Shown piece by piece: positions 1-6,962 of a stretch of DNA of 7,999 nucleotides; the stretch's first letter is position 1; every line of letters begins with the position of its first letter. Made by a program: the position numbers and the translations under genes. Source of the DNA: JADHUC01 sp964617665 (lineage in GTDB: Bacteria; Planctomycetota; Planctomycetia; Pirellulales; Pirellulaceae); the NCBI GenBank assembly GCA_964617665.1, contig CAZUAH010000610.1, forward strand, positions 1 through 7,999. The letters are read 5' to 3'. The notes below the pieces were generated by a model that saw only the letters and a list, made by a program, of their open reading frames with translations, searched no databases and was not told where the DNA came from.

Positions 1-205
1 TATCGTCGATCGACAACACAATCGCCGCCTCGACGCCCGGCTCGCCAATCCACTGTGGCGTGACCAACTTTGGCGCGTTCAATCCCACATAGTACGGATT
101 CGGAAACTCGTCCAAATACGCCAGTCGATTGCCTCCGCCCGCGGCCAGAGGCGATGCGACCGCCAATAGGATCACACACGCAAAGACGAAACGCATTTTT
201 CGCAT
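1..205 (-). CDS. Probable exported polysaccharide deacetylase-like protein, N-terminal part only
   Basis: This gene starts at an ATG at 205 and runs off the left edge after 68 codons. The start is supported by an ideal Shine-Dalgarno (AGGAGG at 214-219, 8 bases before the ATG). Residues 1-22 form a good signal peptide: basic MRKMR, a hydrophobic core (FVFACVILLAVA), then SPLAA as the likely cleavage area. The mature part begins GGGNRLAYLDEF, followed by YYVGLNAPKLVTPQW and VEAAIVLSIDD. The last stretch looks like a beta strand ending in an Asp-Asp pair (D67, D68), which fits the first metal/catalytic motif of NodB-type deacetylases. From memory this N-terminus resembles planctomycete proteins annotated as polysaccharide deacetylase; that is recollection, not a search result. 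The rest of the NodB motifs lie outside the window, so the activity is unconfirmed. It follows the GH2 gene on the same strand after 201 bases, which agrees with a role in polysaccharide processing outside the cytoplasm. Confidence 0.6.
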   Translation of the reverse strand, partial: MRKMRFVFACVILLAVASPLAAGGGNRLAYLDEFPNPYYVGLNAPKLVTPQWIGEPGVEAAIVLSIDD

Positions 206-213
206 CGACCTCA

Positions 214-219
214 CCTCCT
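214..219 (-). promoter_or_regulatory. Strong Shine-Dalgarno site of the deacetylase-like gene
   Basis: AGGAGG on the minus strand, 8 bases before the ATG at 205. It is the strongest ribosome binding site in the window and fixes the start of the partial gene. Two bases upstream of it sits a 7-bp inverted repeat (222-243). Confidence 0.8.
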
Positions 220-221
220 GC

Positions 222-243
222 GGCTGTCTCCCATAGGACAGCC
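222..243 (-). other. Inverted repeat (7-bp stem) directly upstream of a Shine-Dalgarno site
   Basis: GGCTGTC and GACAGCC are perfectly complementary and separated by 8 bases. In the minus-strand transcript the hairpin would end two bases before AGGAGG of the deacetylase-like gene. No U-tract follows, so it is not a normal terminator. It could shape translation initiation or protect an mRNA end; this is inference from position only. Confidence 0.4.
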
Positions 244-287
244 AATGGAATGACATCTAACAAGGCACCTTTGCCGCTAGTCCATGT

Positions 288-316
288 CTCTCAGCAATGG
301 CACCATTCTCTGAGGG
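288..316 (-). other. Imperfect hairpin in the spacer
   Basis: On the minus strand CCCTCAG pairs with CTGAGAG (seven pairs, one G-T), and inside it AATG pairs with CATT around a 4-base loop, with a short asymmetric bulge between the two stems. It lies about 90 bases past the GH2 stop codon. There is no T-run after it, so it is at best a 3'-end processing or stability structure. Confidence 0.3.
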
Positions 317-333
317 TATGCTCCAGCGGTCAA
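305..333 (-). promoter_or_regulatory. Possible sigma-70-type promoter for the deacetylase-like gene
   Basis: Minus-strand TTGACC at 333-328 (five of six matches to TTGACA) is followed after 17 bases by GAGAAT at 310-305 (four of six to TATAAT). Spacing and distance to the ATG at 205 (about 95 bases of leader) are acceptable. Such boxes occur often by chance, and promoter rules in this lineage are poorly known, so this is weak. Confidence 0.2.
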
Positions 334-344
334 GCGCGCCGCTG
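324..344 (-). other. Inverted repeat (6-bp stem) after the GH2 gene
   Basis: CAGCGG and CCGCTG are perfectly complementary with a 9-base spacer, starting about 60 bases past the GH2 stop codon. The downstream arm overlaps the possible -35 box at 328-333. No T-run follows, so it is not a convincing terminator. Confidence 0.3.
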
Positions 345-406
345 CCATAACCGTGGATGTACGTGGAAGATGCGATTGAATGCCCGACGACGCAGACCGT
401 GTTGGG

Positions 407-3400
407 CTAGTCTCGGTAGAAGACTATCCTGTCGTACATCACATTCCGATCGGCTTCGCCTGGCCGATTGGCGTCGTTGACGAACGATAGCGATAGCTCG
501 TGTGTGCCTTCCGGCAACTCGACCGACAATTGGTACGATTGCCAATGGTCGCTGGTGATTTGCACTTGGCCGAGTTTTTCTTGTTGTTGCTCTTGCTCGT
601 CGAGGTGAATCTCGACCCGTGGATAGACGCCGTCCACGGGCGTACCTCGGGCCGTCAACTCCATCGTGTATCGCCCGGCCACAGCGACATGTATCGGACC
701 GCGAATCGTGCCGTTGGTGGCCTGCGAGACGATGCCGTCTGCGATGCTAAAGTGCTGCATTTCCGGCGGTGGTTTCAACGTTTCGCACTCGACCGTCAAG
801 CCGAACCGAGGCGTGAAATCGCCACCAAACTCGGTGAGCAGCCAACTGGCATGCCGCGCCGCCTTCCGGCCGTTTCGCTGTTCGGTGTCCCATCGAAGTC
901 GGTCGATCACCACCTGCCCCTCACCGCGCCGGAACCAAGCCATCGCCGGCGGTGAGGTCAGAAACATCACATCTCGCTTTGGGTCCAAAGCCACAGCCAG
1001 CTTGTCAACGTACAGGTTTCGATCTTCGTGTCTTTCCGGGTTGCTGCGGTCGTTGATGAAGGAAATTGACACTTTACGCCGCCCTTTTTCGACGTAGCCA
1101 AACACGGTGGACGTTTGCCGCTGCTGGCTGGAGACTACCGTCTCGCCCAACGACGTACCATCTACCGAAACTCTCGCCATGGGCCAACCGCCATCGCACG
1201 GCGAGCCACGGCCAACGATGCCGAATATGTAGTTGCCCGCATCGGGGAAGTCGATCTCGGCCGAAGCCATTCCGACTGTGGCGAATGTCACACCCGAGTC
1301 GTGACGCTCGACAATCTGTCCCTCCAGTTCCCATTGTTCGACCTCGAACTGGCGGCTGATCCTGTCGTCGATCCGTTTGCCGAACATCCCATCAGCCATC
1401 TCCATGGCTCGGGGCGTTGGCGACCAACTGATACCGACATGTTCGCCCAGCCAGTACAGATCCTCGCGGGCATTTCGGTAGCTGCTACCATCGGGCCGAG
1501 TGACCGGCCCGGAATACGGCTGCAGTTCCAAATCCGAGTCGAAGAACTCCCTCACGGATTCCATCTCTTTTCGACCCGGGCGATGAACCACGAGGTTGCC
1601 GCCGTGTTCGACGAATGTTCTCAGTTTGGCTGCATGCGGAAGTTCGCTTCGACAGAGGATCAGGCGGTATGATGACAGGTCGGCAGACTCCAGTCGCTCG
1701 GTCATGTCGTCAAAATGCAGGCCCAGCGATCGGAGATAGCGGCGGTATTCGTCCGAACCTCCTATCACGGCGGTCTTGCGCCGCGCGTAGGACGGACCAA
1801 CAGCCCACTTGGATACGTATCGGAGTAGGTTGCAGAGCAGGAAGTCTGCCGCCGGCTCCTTGCCTGCCTTCTCGATCAGTCTCATTTGGCAATGGACGAC
1901 CGTCCCTTGCCCAACAAAGCGTTCCAGCAACGGCGAGAAGTTGATCCCCTGCTCTGAACCGGAGACGGCGATCGAAACGCTGCCCCCTTTTGTTGGCCGC
2001 ACGAGTTCACGGGCACTGACCATGTGATCGCCGCGCCAGAACTTCAAATCGCTCGGCTCCATGCCATAGAAGGCCGCATGGTCGTGGCACATAGAAAAGA
2101 CCATCGTTGATTGGTGGTCGGCCAGCGCCACATCGAACCAGCCCTCCGGATAGGCGTCTTGACGCAATACGAGCACTCCGCCGCCGCGGCTGACAAAATC
2201 GATCAGAACCTGACGTCCTGAAGGTGTTTCGCCAATAGCCAACGCTGGCGAATCGATCGAACTGAAGGCGTCGGCACCAATGACAAAAACGTCCAACTCC
2301 GGGAGCGGGCTCGTCAGCGAGTCAATCGCGGTCGACCTAACGCCCAAACGCTGCAACGCCGTCGCGGTCGTTCCGCCTGGATCGTAGAGCCCAAGCTTGG
2401 CACTGATGGCCGGTGCCGTGATCGGTGGAAACACATGATACGGGTACGTGTGTTCAAAAACCGGCGTGTCGTTCGAGCGTATCGCGATGTGCCAATCGAG
2501 AAGTGTGCGCCGGTCGACCTCCGGCATATGCAGGTCGACCGTCAACATCCGGTGGTCGCCCGCTTCGAGTTCCAGTTTCTGTTCACCCCGATCCACAACC
2601 TTGTCGGCCGCGGACAGCGTCCAGACAACCGTCAGGTGGGATTGCTGGAAAGCATCGTTGAATACCTCCAACCGCCGAGCCACGGTTTCGCCGTTGAAAA
2701 ACCGACTGTCATAGTCGAGGCAGTAGGCGGCGATCTTCTGGTAGGCGGACTGGTGAGCTTGATAGAGGGGATTCGTGCTATCCAATGGGCCTCCCTCGAT
2801 CACCGTCCAGGGCGAGATACCAGCGACCTCGTGATGGCGATAGCCGAGGATCTGCATCTTCCAGCTTTCTGCTTTGCCCAGATTGCGGAAGCCGTGGTAG
2901 TCGGAGTAAGCGCGGTCGCCGAAGAACACCGTGTGCCATGACGGGTCGGCGGATGGCAGCCACAGAAACTCGCCGATGTACAGTGGTTTGTCCTTGCGCC
3001 AGAAGAACTCCGGCTCGCCGTTGGTGAAATGGTGGCCTGCCGTCTTCTGCGGTTCTGCGAGCCAGTAGGCTTCGTTGGGCCAGCAGGTGTACTCGGGATA
3101 CTCGTGCGGATAGTGAATCCCGATCACGTCGGCCACGCCGCCCGGATCGCCGTCTGATTCGTAGAAAAACGGTCGAGTGGGATCCCACTTCCGGACAAGT
3201 TTCCCCATACGCACCAAGTCGGCCTTGGCAGGTGCCTCGTCGTTGAACCGACCGCCGTAGAACTCGTTTTCCAGGCTCCACATAATCATCGATGGCCGGT
3301 TCCTGTCTCGGTCGACCATTGCTTTCAGGTGGGCCGCGTAGTTGTCCCAGAACACCGGATCGTTGATGCGGTAGACCGATTCATCGTTCCAGACAGCTCC

Positions 3401-4498
3401 TTCGTTGATCATCAACAAGCCGACTTCGTCTGCCACTTCATAGTGCACACTGCGCCACGGTTGTGTATGGGTGCGAAAGGCGACACAACCCATCTCTTTG
3501 ACCGTCTCCCAGCGCTTACGGATTTCCTCGCGGGGCATCGGTGATCGCGGAGGCCACCACGACGTGGCCAACAGGTTGATCCGCTTTCCGTTCAGATAGA
3601 ACCGATGGCCATCGACCCAAAACTCGCGAAAGCCGAATCGAGTGCGCAGAACGTCCCCCGAAGAAAGTCCCGTTCGCAGATGGTACAGATACGGGGCCAC
3701 GTGGGACCAGTGGTGCGGATCGGGCCATGCTTGCCGTAGCGTAACCGCGACCGTTTGACCGGCGAGAACGCGGACGGATTGACCAGGCAGTGATAGGCAT
3801 TCTTGGTCCGCGTCTTCGACAACTGCCGTGATTTCGAATTCCATGTCCCGTTCAGACTCATTTGCCAGCGTGTAGTCGACGACCAGTTCGCCCTTGCGCA
3901 CCGACGGCTTGATGAACAGATCCTTGACGTAGACCGCCGGGTGCGCGACCAGTGTCACGTCGTCCCAGATGCCGTACGATTCGAAGATACCACCGATTGG
4001 ACTGAGTATCTTGTCCTTTGGGCGGCTGCGCATGCGCGACCAATCGGGACGATCGCTCAGATCGATGCGGCCGGGCGTGAACACCCCGGTCCAATCGTGT
4101 ACGCCTACCAGCAGTTCGTTTTCCTGGGCGAACCGGACCGCGTCGGTCACGTCGACTTCGAACGGGCGATAGCCGCCGAAACACCCGCCCACCTGCTTGC
4201 CATTCAGCAAGACTCGTGAATTGTACTTCACGCCGCCAAAACGAATTCTGATACGGCTGCCTCGCATCGACTCGGGCACGCTGAACGAGCGGCGAAACCA
4301 GGCCCGCTCGTGATCGGTTCCGCGCAGATAGCCGGGCACCTCACACGTCGTCCATTTCTCTGGCCGCGGCGTCTCTTCAAGATCGTCGGCTTTCCGAAAC
4401 TCCCACGTGCCGTTCAGGTCCAACTGTTTTCTTGGTGTATCGGCAGCCGTGGCACCGGTCGCAACCGCAATCGACAAGAGGAGGCTGGTGAGGATCAT
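407..4498 (-). CDS. Exported glycoside hydrolase family 2 protein with extra C-terminal modules (1363 aa)
   Basis: This is a retaining glycosidase of the beta-galactosidase/beta-glucuronidase type (GH2). Residues 1-19 are a signal peptide (hydrophobic LTSLLLSIAVATGATAA). Residues about 25-190 form the sugar-binding jelly roll, ending in GGIFESYGIWDDV; about 190-290 an immunoglobulin-like domain; about 295-595 the TIM barrel. The acid/base is E412 in WSLENEF and the nucleophile E510 in YIGEFLW, both placed as the family expects. Residues about 700-785 and 907-975 look like Rossmann or glutamine-amidotransferase-type segments without a GxCxG elbow, so probably non-catalytic. Residues about 1050-1170 and 1233-1363 are two related carbohydrate-binding-like modules. 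The reading frame is open up to 4573, but the start at 4498 is preferred because it begins the signal peptide and has AGGAAGG 10 bases upstream. The signal peptide lacks a basic residue before its core, which is unusual. The substrate cannot be told; a beta-linked sugar in a polysaccharide is likely. Family assignment is firm. Confidence 0.94.
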   Translation of the reverse strand: MILTSLLLSIAVATGATAADTPRKQLDLNGTWEFRKADDLEETPRPEKWTTCEVPGYLRGTDHERAWFRRSFSVPESMRGSRIRIRFGGVKYNSRVLLNGKQVGGCFGGYRPFEVDVTDAVRFAQENELLVGVHDWTGVFTPGRIDLSDRPDWSRMRSRPKDKILSPIGGIFESYGIWDDVTLVAHPAVYVKDLFIKPSVRKGELVVDYTLANESERDMEFEITAVVEDADQECLSLPGQSVRVLAGQTVAVTLRQAWPDPHHWSHVAPYLYHLRTGLSSGDVLRTRFGFREFWVDGHRFYLNGKRINLLATSWWPPRSPMPREEIRKRWETVKEMGCVAFRTHTQPWRSVHYEVADEVGLLMINEGAVWNDESVYRINDPVFWDNYAAHLKAMVDRDRNRPSMIMWSLENEFYGGRFNDEAPAKADLVRMGKLVRKWDPTRPFFYESDGDPGGVADVIGIHYPHEYPEYTCWPNEAYWLAEPQKTAGHHFTNGEPEFFWRKDKPLYIGEFLWLPSADPSWHTVFFGDRAYSDYHGFRNLGKAESWKMQILGYRHHEVAGISPWTVIEGGPLDSTNPLYQAHQSAYQKIAAYCLDYDSRFFNGETVARRLEVFNDAFQQSHLTVVWTLSAADKVVDRGEQKLELEAGDHRMLTVDLHMPEVDRRTLLDWHIAIRSNDTPVFEHTYPYHVFPPITAPAISAKLGLYDPGGTTATALQRLGVRSTAIDSLTSPLPELDVFVIGADAFSSIDSPALAIGETPSGRQVLIDFVSRGGGVLVLRQDAYPEGWFDVALADHQSTMVFSMCHDHAAFYGMEPSDLKFWRGDHMVSARELVRPTKGGSVSIAVSGSEQGINFSPLLERFVGQGTVVHCQMRLIEKAGKEPAADFLLCNLLRYVSKWAVGPSYARRKTAVIGGSDEYRRYLRSLGLHFDDMTERLESADLSSYRLILCRSELPHAAKLRTFVEHGGNLVVHRPGRKEMESVREFFDSDLELQPYSGPVTRPDGSSYRNAREDLYWLGEHVGISWSPTPRAMEMADGMFGKRIDDRISRQFEVEQWELEGQIVERHDSGVTFATVGMASAEIDFPDAGNYIFGIVGRGSPCDGGWPMARVSVDGTSLGETVVSSQQRQTSTVFGYVEKGRRKVSISFINDRSNPERHEDRNLYVDKLAVALDPKRDVMFLTSPPAMAWFRRGEGQVVIDRLRWDTEQRNGRKAARHASWLLTEFGGDFTPRFGLTVECETLKPPPEMQHFSIADGIVSQATNGTIRGPIHVAVAGRYTMELTARGTPVDGVYPRVEIHLDEQEQQQEKLGQVQITSDHWQSYQLSVELPEGTHELSLSFVNDANRPGEADRNVMYDRIVFYRD
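410..802 (-). other. Second carbohydrate-binding-like module of the GH2 protein (domain)
   Basis: Residues about 1233-1363 end the protein. The module opens with LTVECETL, continues AGRYTMELTARGTPVDG with PRVEIHLDE, and closes with SFVNDAN...DRNVMYDRIVFYRD (N1341, D1342, D1350, N1352, D1356). The Asn-Asp and Asp-Arg-Asn clusters recall calcium-dependent xylan-binding modules of the CBM60/CBM36 type. That family link is my recognition of the pattern, not a profile match. Confidence 0.55.
989..1351 (-). other. First carbohydrate-binding-like module of the GH2 protein (domain)
   Basis: Residues about 1050-1170. It opens with FEVEQWELEG, continues AGNYIFGIVGRGSPCDGG with ARVSVDG, and closes with SFINDRS...DRNLYVDKLAV (N1149, D1150, D1159, N1161, D1165). 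It aligns by eye with the module at the C-terminus. It is followed by PPAMAWFRRGEGQVVIDRLRWD, which looks like the end of the preceding Rossmann-like region, so the module seems to sit inside that region. Confidence 0.55.
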
Positions 4499-4508
4499 GT
4501 CTGCGCAC

Positions 4509-4515
4509 CCTTCCT
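4509..4515 (-). promoter_or_regulatory. Shine-Dalgarno site that supports the GH2 start
   Basis: AGGAAGG on the minus strand ends 10 bases before the ATG at 4498. It favours this ATG, which opens the signal peptide, over the in-frame ATG at 4573. Confidence 0.45.
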
Positions 4516-4604
4516 GCGGAGGTGATTCTTGGAGAGTGCAGTACAGAGTACTCCGCACCGAATGAGAAGTCACCAGGGCGCGCCATGACCGACTATCACC
4601 GGCG

Positions 4605-5693
4605 CTACCATTTCATTACGGCGGTGCCCCAGGTGAATCCGCCGCCGAAGCCGCTGAGCAAGACGTGGTCGCCTTTGCGAATTCGGCCTTTTCGGAAGGC
4701 TTCGTCCAGCACCAGCGGCATGCTGCCAGCGGAGGTGTTTCCGTAGCGGGTGAGGTTGATCACGACCTTGTCGCGGTCGATGTGCAAATCGTCTAAGGCA
4801 GCATCAATGATGCGAATATTCGCCTGATGCAAGACAGCCAAATCGATATCACCGGGCTCCAAAGCGGTGTAGCCCAACACGTCCTCGGTCGAATCGACCA
4901 GCACGCGTACGGCCCATTTGAAAACCGCGCGGCCTTCCATGTGGATGTAATGTCGCCCGGCGGCAAGCGTCTCGCGAGTAACTGGTTCCCTCGTGCCGCC
5001 GGCCGGTTGCCACAGCAGGCCGTCCGCATCGCCCTCTGAGCCAAGCGTGTACCCTAGCAGGCCCTGACTTGCATCGCCGGGCCCCAACAGCACAGCCCCA
5101 CCACCGTCGCCAAATAGTGGATATATTTTCTTATCAGTTGGGTCAACCACCCGCGACATGAGATCAACGCCAATAGCCAAAACACGGCGAGCGCAGCCTG
5201 ACTTGACGTACTGCATCCCAGTCACCAGCGCGTACATGAAACCCGCACATGCCGCGTTGATGTCCAACGCAGGCGCTACACATCCCAAACGCTGTTGAAG
5301 CAGGCATGCAGTGGAGGGCAACGGTGCATCAGGGGTCATCGTGGCAACGAGAATCAAATCGATCTCGCCGGGCGAGACGCCAGCAGCCTTTATGCAGCGC
5401 AACGCTGCCTCGTATGCCACGTCGCTGGTCGCCTGATCAGGCGGTGCCTGACGCCGTTCGTGAATCCCGGTACGTTGGACGATCCACTCCTCGTCACATC
5501 CCAGTTCGGCCAAGTCGTGGTTGCTGACAACCGTCTCGGGCGCGTAGGATCCCGTCGCCAGGATTTGCGCACCCGTCAATGTGCCCAAACGACTGCGTCC
5601 GGACGAGGCGGCGCACAATTCATCGGCGGTATGCGTGCTCAACGATTCGACAGACGAGCAGTGCTGATCGGGTTCTGTAAACGTGTATTCCAT
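4605..5693 (-). CDS. fabH: Beta-ketoacyl-ACP synthase III (FabH), 362 aa
   Basis: FabH condenses acetyl-CoA (or another short acyl-CoA) with malonyl-ACP to start fatty acid synthesis in the cytoplasm. Counting from the ATG at 5693, the thiolase-fold triad is complete: C149 in DINAACAGF, H289 in VLHQANIR and N319 in YGNTSAGS, with the His-Asn spacing of 30 found in the E. coli enzyme. W70 in EEWIVQRTGIHER matches the CoA-contacting Trp of the family, and the protein ends in the usual GFGGGFTWGTAVMKW. Family similarity begins near residue 41 (GAQILATGSYAPE), so there is an N-terminal extension of roughly 40 residues that looks disordered and lacks a signal. The start is uncertain: a TTG at 5723 would add ten residues, and neither start has a clear Shine-Dalgarno. 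No other fatty acid synthesis gene is adjacent. It follows the oxidoreductase gene by 61 bases and precedes the GH2 gene by 106, all on one strand. A FabH-like enzyme with a special primer is possible, but housekeeping FabH is more likely. Confidence 0.95.
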   Translation of the reverse strand: MEYTFTEPDQHCSSVESLSTHTADELCAASSGRSRLGTLTGAQILATGSYAPETVVSNHDLAELGCDEEWIVQRTGIHERRQAPPDQATSDVAYEAALRCIKAAGVSPGEIDLILVATMTPDAPLPSTACLLQQRLGCVAPALDINAACAGFMYALVTGMQYVKSGCARRVLAIGVDLMSRVVDPTDKKIYPLFGDGGGAVLLGPGDASQGLLGYTLGSEGDADGLLWQPAGGTREPVTRETLAAGRHYIHMEGRAVFKWAVRVLVDSTEDVLGYTALEPGDIDLAVLHQANIRIIDAALDDLHIDRDKVVINLTRYGNTSAGSMPLVLDEAFRKGRIRKGDHVLLSGFGGGFTWGTAVMKW

Positions 5694-5738
5694 GGAGGTA
5701 TCAGCGGCCGGCGGCCGCCGCAAAGGGATGGTCTTCTC

Positions 5739-5756
5739 AGCACCTCTAACGGTGCT
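5739..5756 (-). other. Small hairpin at the end of the oxidoreductase gene
   Basis: AGCACC and GGTGCT are perfect complements around a 6-base loop, and the structure overlaps the stop codon at 5755-5757. No T-run follows, so a terminator is unlikely; read-through into fabH is expected. It may only be chance. Confidence 0.25.
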
Positions 5757-6876
5757 AACGCGGCTCCTCAGGAATTTCGACCCATTTGTATTCTCTGTGG
5801 GACTTCAGTACGGCGTCGGCCACGGCTTGGGCCCGCAGTCCGTCATAGAAGCTCGGAACGGCCTCTCGACCTTCGACAATCGCGGAGACAAACTCCCATA
5901 TCAAATCGTATCGGAACACGGTCGCCGGTACGCCTTCGCCTGGATGGCGGGGGCTCTCGGGCGGCACTAGGAACTCCTCGGGCACGTCCACCGGCGCCAA
6001 GTCCTTGCCAGTCTTGCCCAACCATATCTTGTTCGGCTCGTGAAGGCGGTAAACTGCAGAACGTTCCGAACCGTTAATCTCAGCCCACTCGTGCCCGAAA
6101 CCGTCAAAACCGTAACCTTTTGCCAACGTAGTCCCTTCCCACACGCCAACGGCGCCACTGGCGAATTCCCCAATCAAACTGGACCAATCGTCCACTTCTG
6201 ATTGCGGGCAGGGCTGACCGTCTGCCGTGCGATCACGCGAGGCGAACCTGGCCACGGCCCCGCATACGCGCTCGATTGGCCCCAACAGGTCGATGGCAAA
6301 GTCGATACGATGGATGGTCATGTCGAACAGGTCACCAGCGCCGGCTTTGTCCTTGTACTGACGCCATCCCCAACCAGTTTCGGGCCAGTCTAGAAAACGT
6401 TGGCTACGGAAATGCCGAAGATCGCCCAGTTGGCCACTCTGGACTAAGTGCCGCATATACCTCATCGAAGGGGCAAAGCGATAGGTGAACGCCGTCATGT
6501 GGACCACTTTGGCGTCACGCGCGGCGTGATACATCTCTCGGACTTCCCTGGCGTTCAGTCCGAGCGGCTTTTCGCACATGACGTGTTTGCCGCCCTCCGC
6601 AGCAGCGCGCGCGATTGGAAGGTGAGTGAAATTGGGCGTGGCGATGATCACCGCGTCCACATTTGGATCGGCGCAAACCTCTTTGTAGTCTTCTGTTACG
6701 TTTTCGACTTCCCAGTCGGTCTTCCGCTGTTCAAGCAGCGATGCGCTGGTGTCACATGCAGCCACCAGCCGGGCACGTGGATCCATGTTGATGCCGGGCA
6801 CATGATGGTAATCGCTGACCGCACCGGCTCCGATGATCGCGATCCGCACAGGTTTGTTGTCTGGCAGCTCTGGCAT
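5755..6876 (-). CDS. Gfo/Idh/MocA family NAD-dependent oxidoreductase, 373 aa
   Basis: A sugar or cyclitol dehydrogenase-type enzyme. Residues about 10-125 are the Rossmann domain: IAIIGAGAVSDYHH carries the dinucleotide loop (G16, G18), and D42 after the second strand (VAACDTS) favours NAD over NADP. The family signature EKP is at 102-104 (VMCEKPLGLNA). Residues about 128-350 are the alpha/beta C-terminal domain, with DMTIHRIDFAIDLLG (D185, H189) at the expected active-site helix. The frame is open up to an ATG at 7017, but that extension (47 residues) does not resemble the family, while the ATG at 6876 begins eight residues before the first strand; only a weak CAGG precedes it. There is no signal peptide or twin-arginine motif, so it is cytoplasmic, unlike many exported members. 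The substrate cannot be read from the sequence. The neighbouring GH2 and deacetylase-like genes suggest a sugar derived from polysaccharide; that is inference. Confidence 0.93.
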   Translation of the reverse strand: MPELPDNKPVRIAIIGAGAVSDYHHVPGINMDPRARLVAACDTSASLLEQRKTDWEVENVTEDYKEVCADPNVDAVIIATPNFTHLPIARAAAEGGKHVMCEKPLGLNAREVREMYHAARDAKVVHMTAFTYRFAPSMRYMRHLVQSGQLGDLRHFRSQRFLDWPETGWGWRQYKDKAGAGDLFDMTIHRIDFAIDLLGPIERVCGAVARFASRDRTADGQPCPQSEVDDWSSLIGEFASGAVGVWEGTTLAKGYGFDGFGHEWAEINGSERSAVYRLHEPNKIWLGKTGKDLAPVDVPEEFLVPPESPRHPGEGVPATVFRYDLIWEFVSAIVEGREAVPSFYDGLRAQAVADAVLKSHREYKWVEIPEEPR

Positions 6877-6935
6877 ATTCGCCTGACTCTGTGTGCTAGC
6901 ACTCGTCTGTTTGTTGCCGAGAACCCTGAAAATTA

Positions 6936-6962
6936 AGCCTTTTTCACCATCTTCACAAGGCT
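6936..6962 (-). other. Leader hairpin followed by a T-rich stretch upstream of the oxidoreductase gene
   Basis: On the minus strand AGCCTT pairs with AAGGCT around a 15-base loop, then TAATTTTC follows. If transcription starts near 7110, this lies in the leader about 60 bases before the ATG at 6876 and has the outline of a weak attenuator. The stem is only 6 bp and the T-run is broken, so chance is a real alternative. Confidence 0.25.

Larger units (their letters stand above)
206..406 (-). other. 201-base spacer between the GH2 gene and the deacetylase-like gene
   Basis: No credible gene was found here on either strand. It holds three inverted repeats (324-344, 288-316, 222-243), a possible promoter (305-333) and the Shine-Dalgarno of the downstream gene. 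None of the hairpins has a following T-run, so a terminator for the GH2 gene is not evident. The length and the promoter-like boxes leave room for independent transcription of the deacetylase-like gene. Confidence 0.5.

Noticed and set aside
70..480. A 136-codon plus-strand open frame across the deacetylase-like gene start and the spacer
   Set aside because: It overlaps a signal-peptide-encoding start on the other strand, is Arg- and Ser-rich with no family pattern, and has no ribosome binding site. It is an antisense shadow.
2435..2941. A 168-codon plus-strand open frame opposite the GH2 gene
   Set aside because: It is fully inside the GH2 gene, whose reading frame and catalytic motifs are intact; no start signal or family pattern supports it.
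4540..4552. AGTAC-AGA-GTACT inverted repeat upstream of the GH2 gene, considered as an operator
   Set aside because: Only 5-bp arms with a 3-base gap, no repeat of it elsewhere in the window, and no promoter boxes beside it.
5295..6077. A 260-codon plus-strand open frame opposite fabH and the oxidoreductase gene
   Set aside because: It lies opposite two well-supported genes, its translation is Arg-rich and low in recognisable motifs, and long antisense frames are expected in GC-rich coding DNA.
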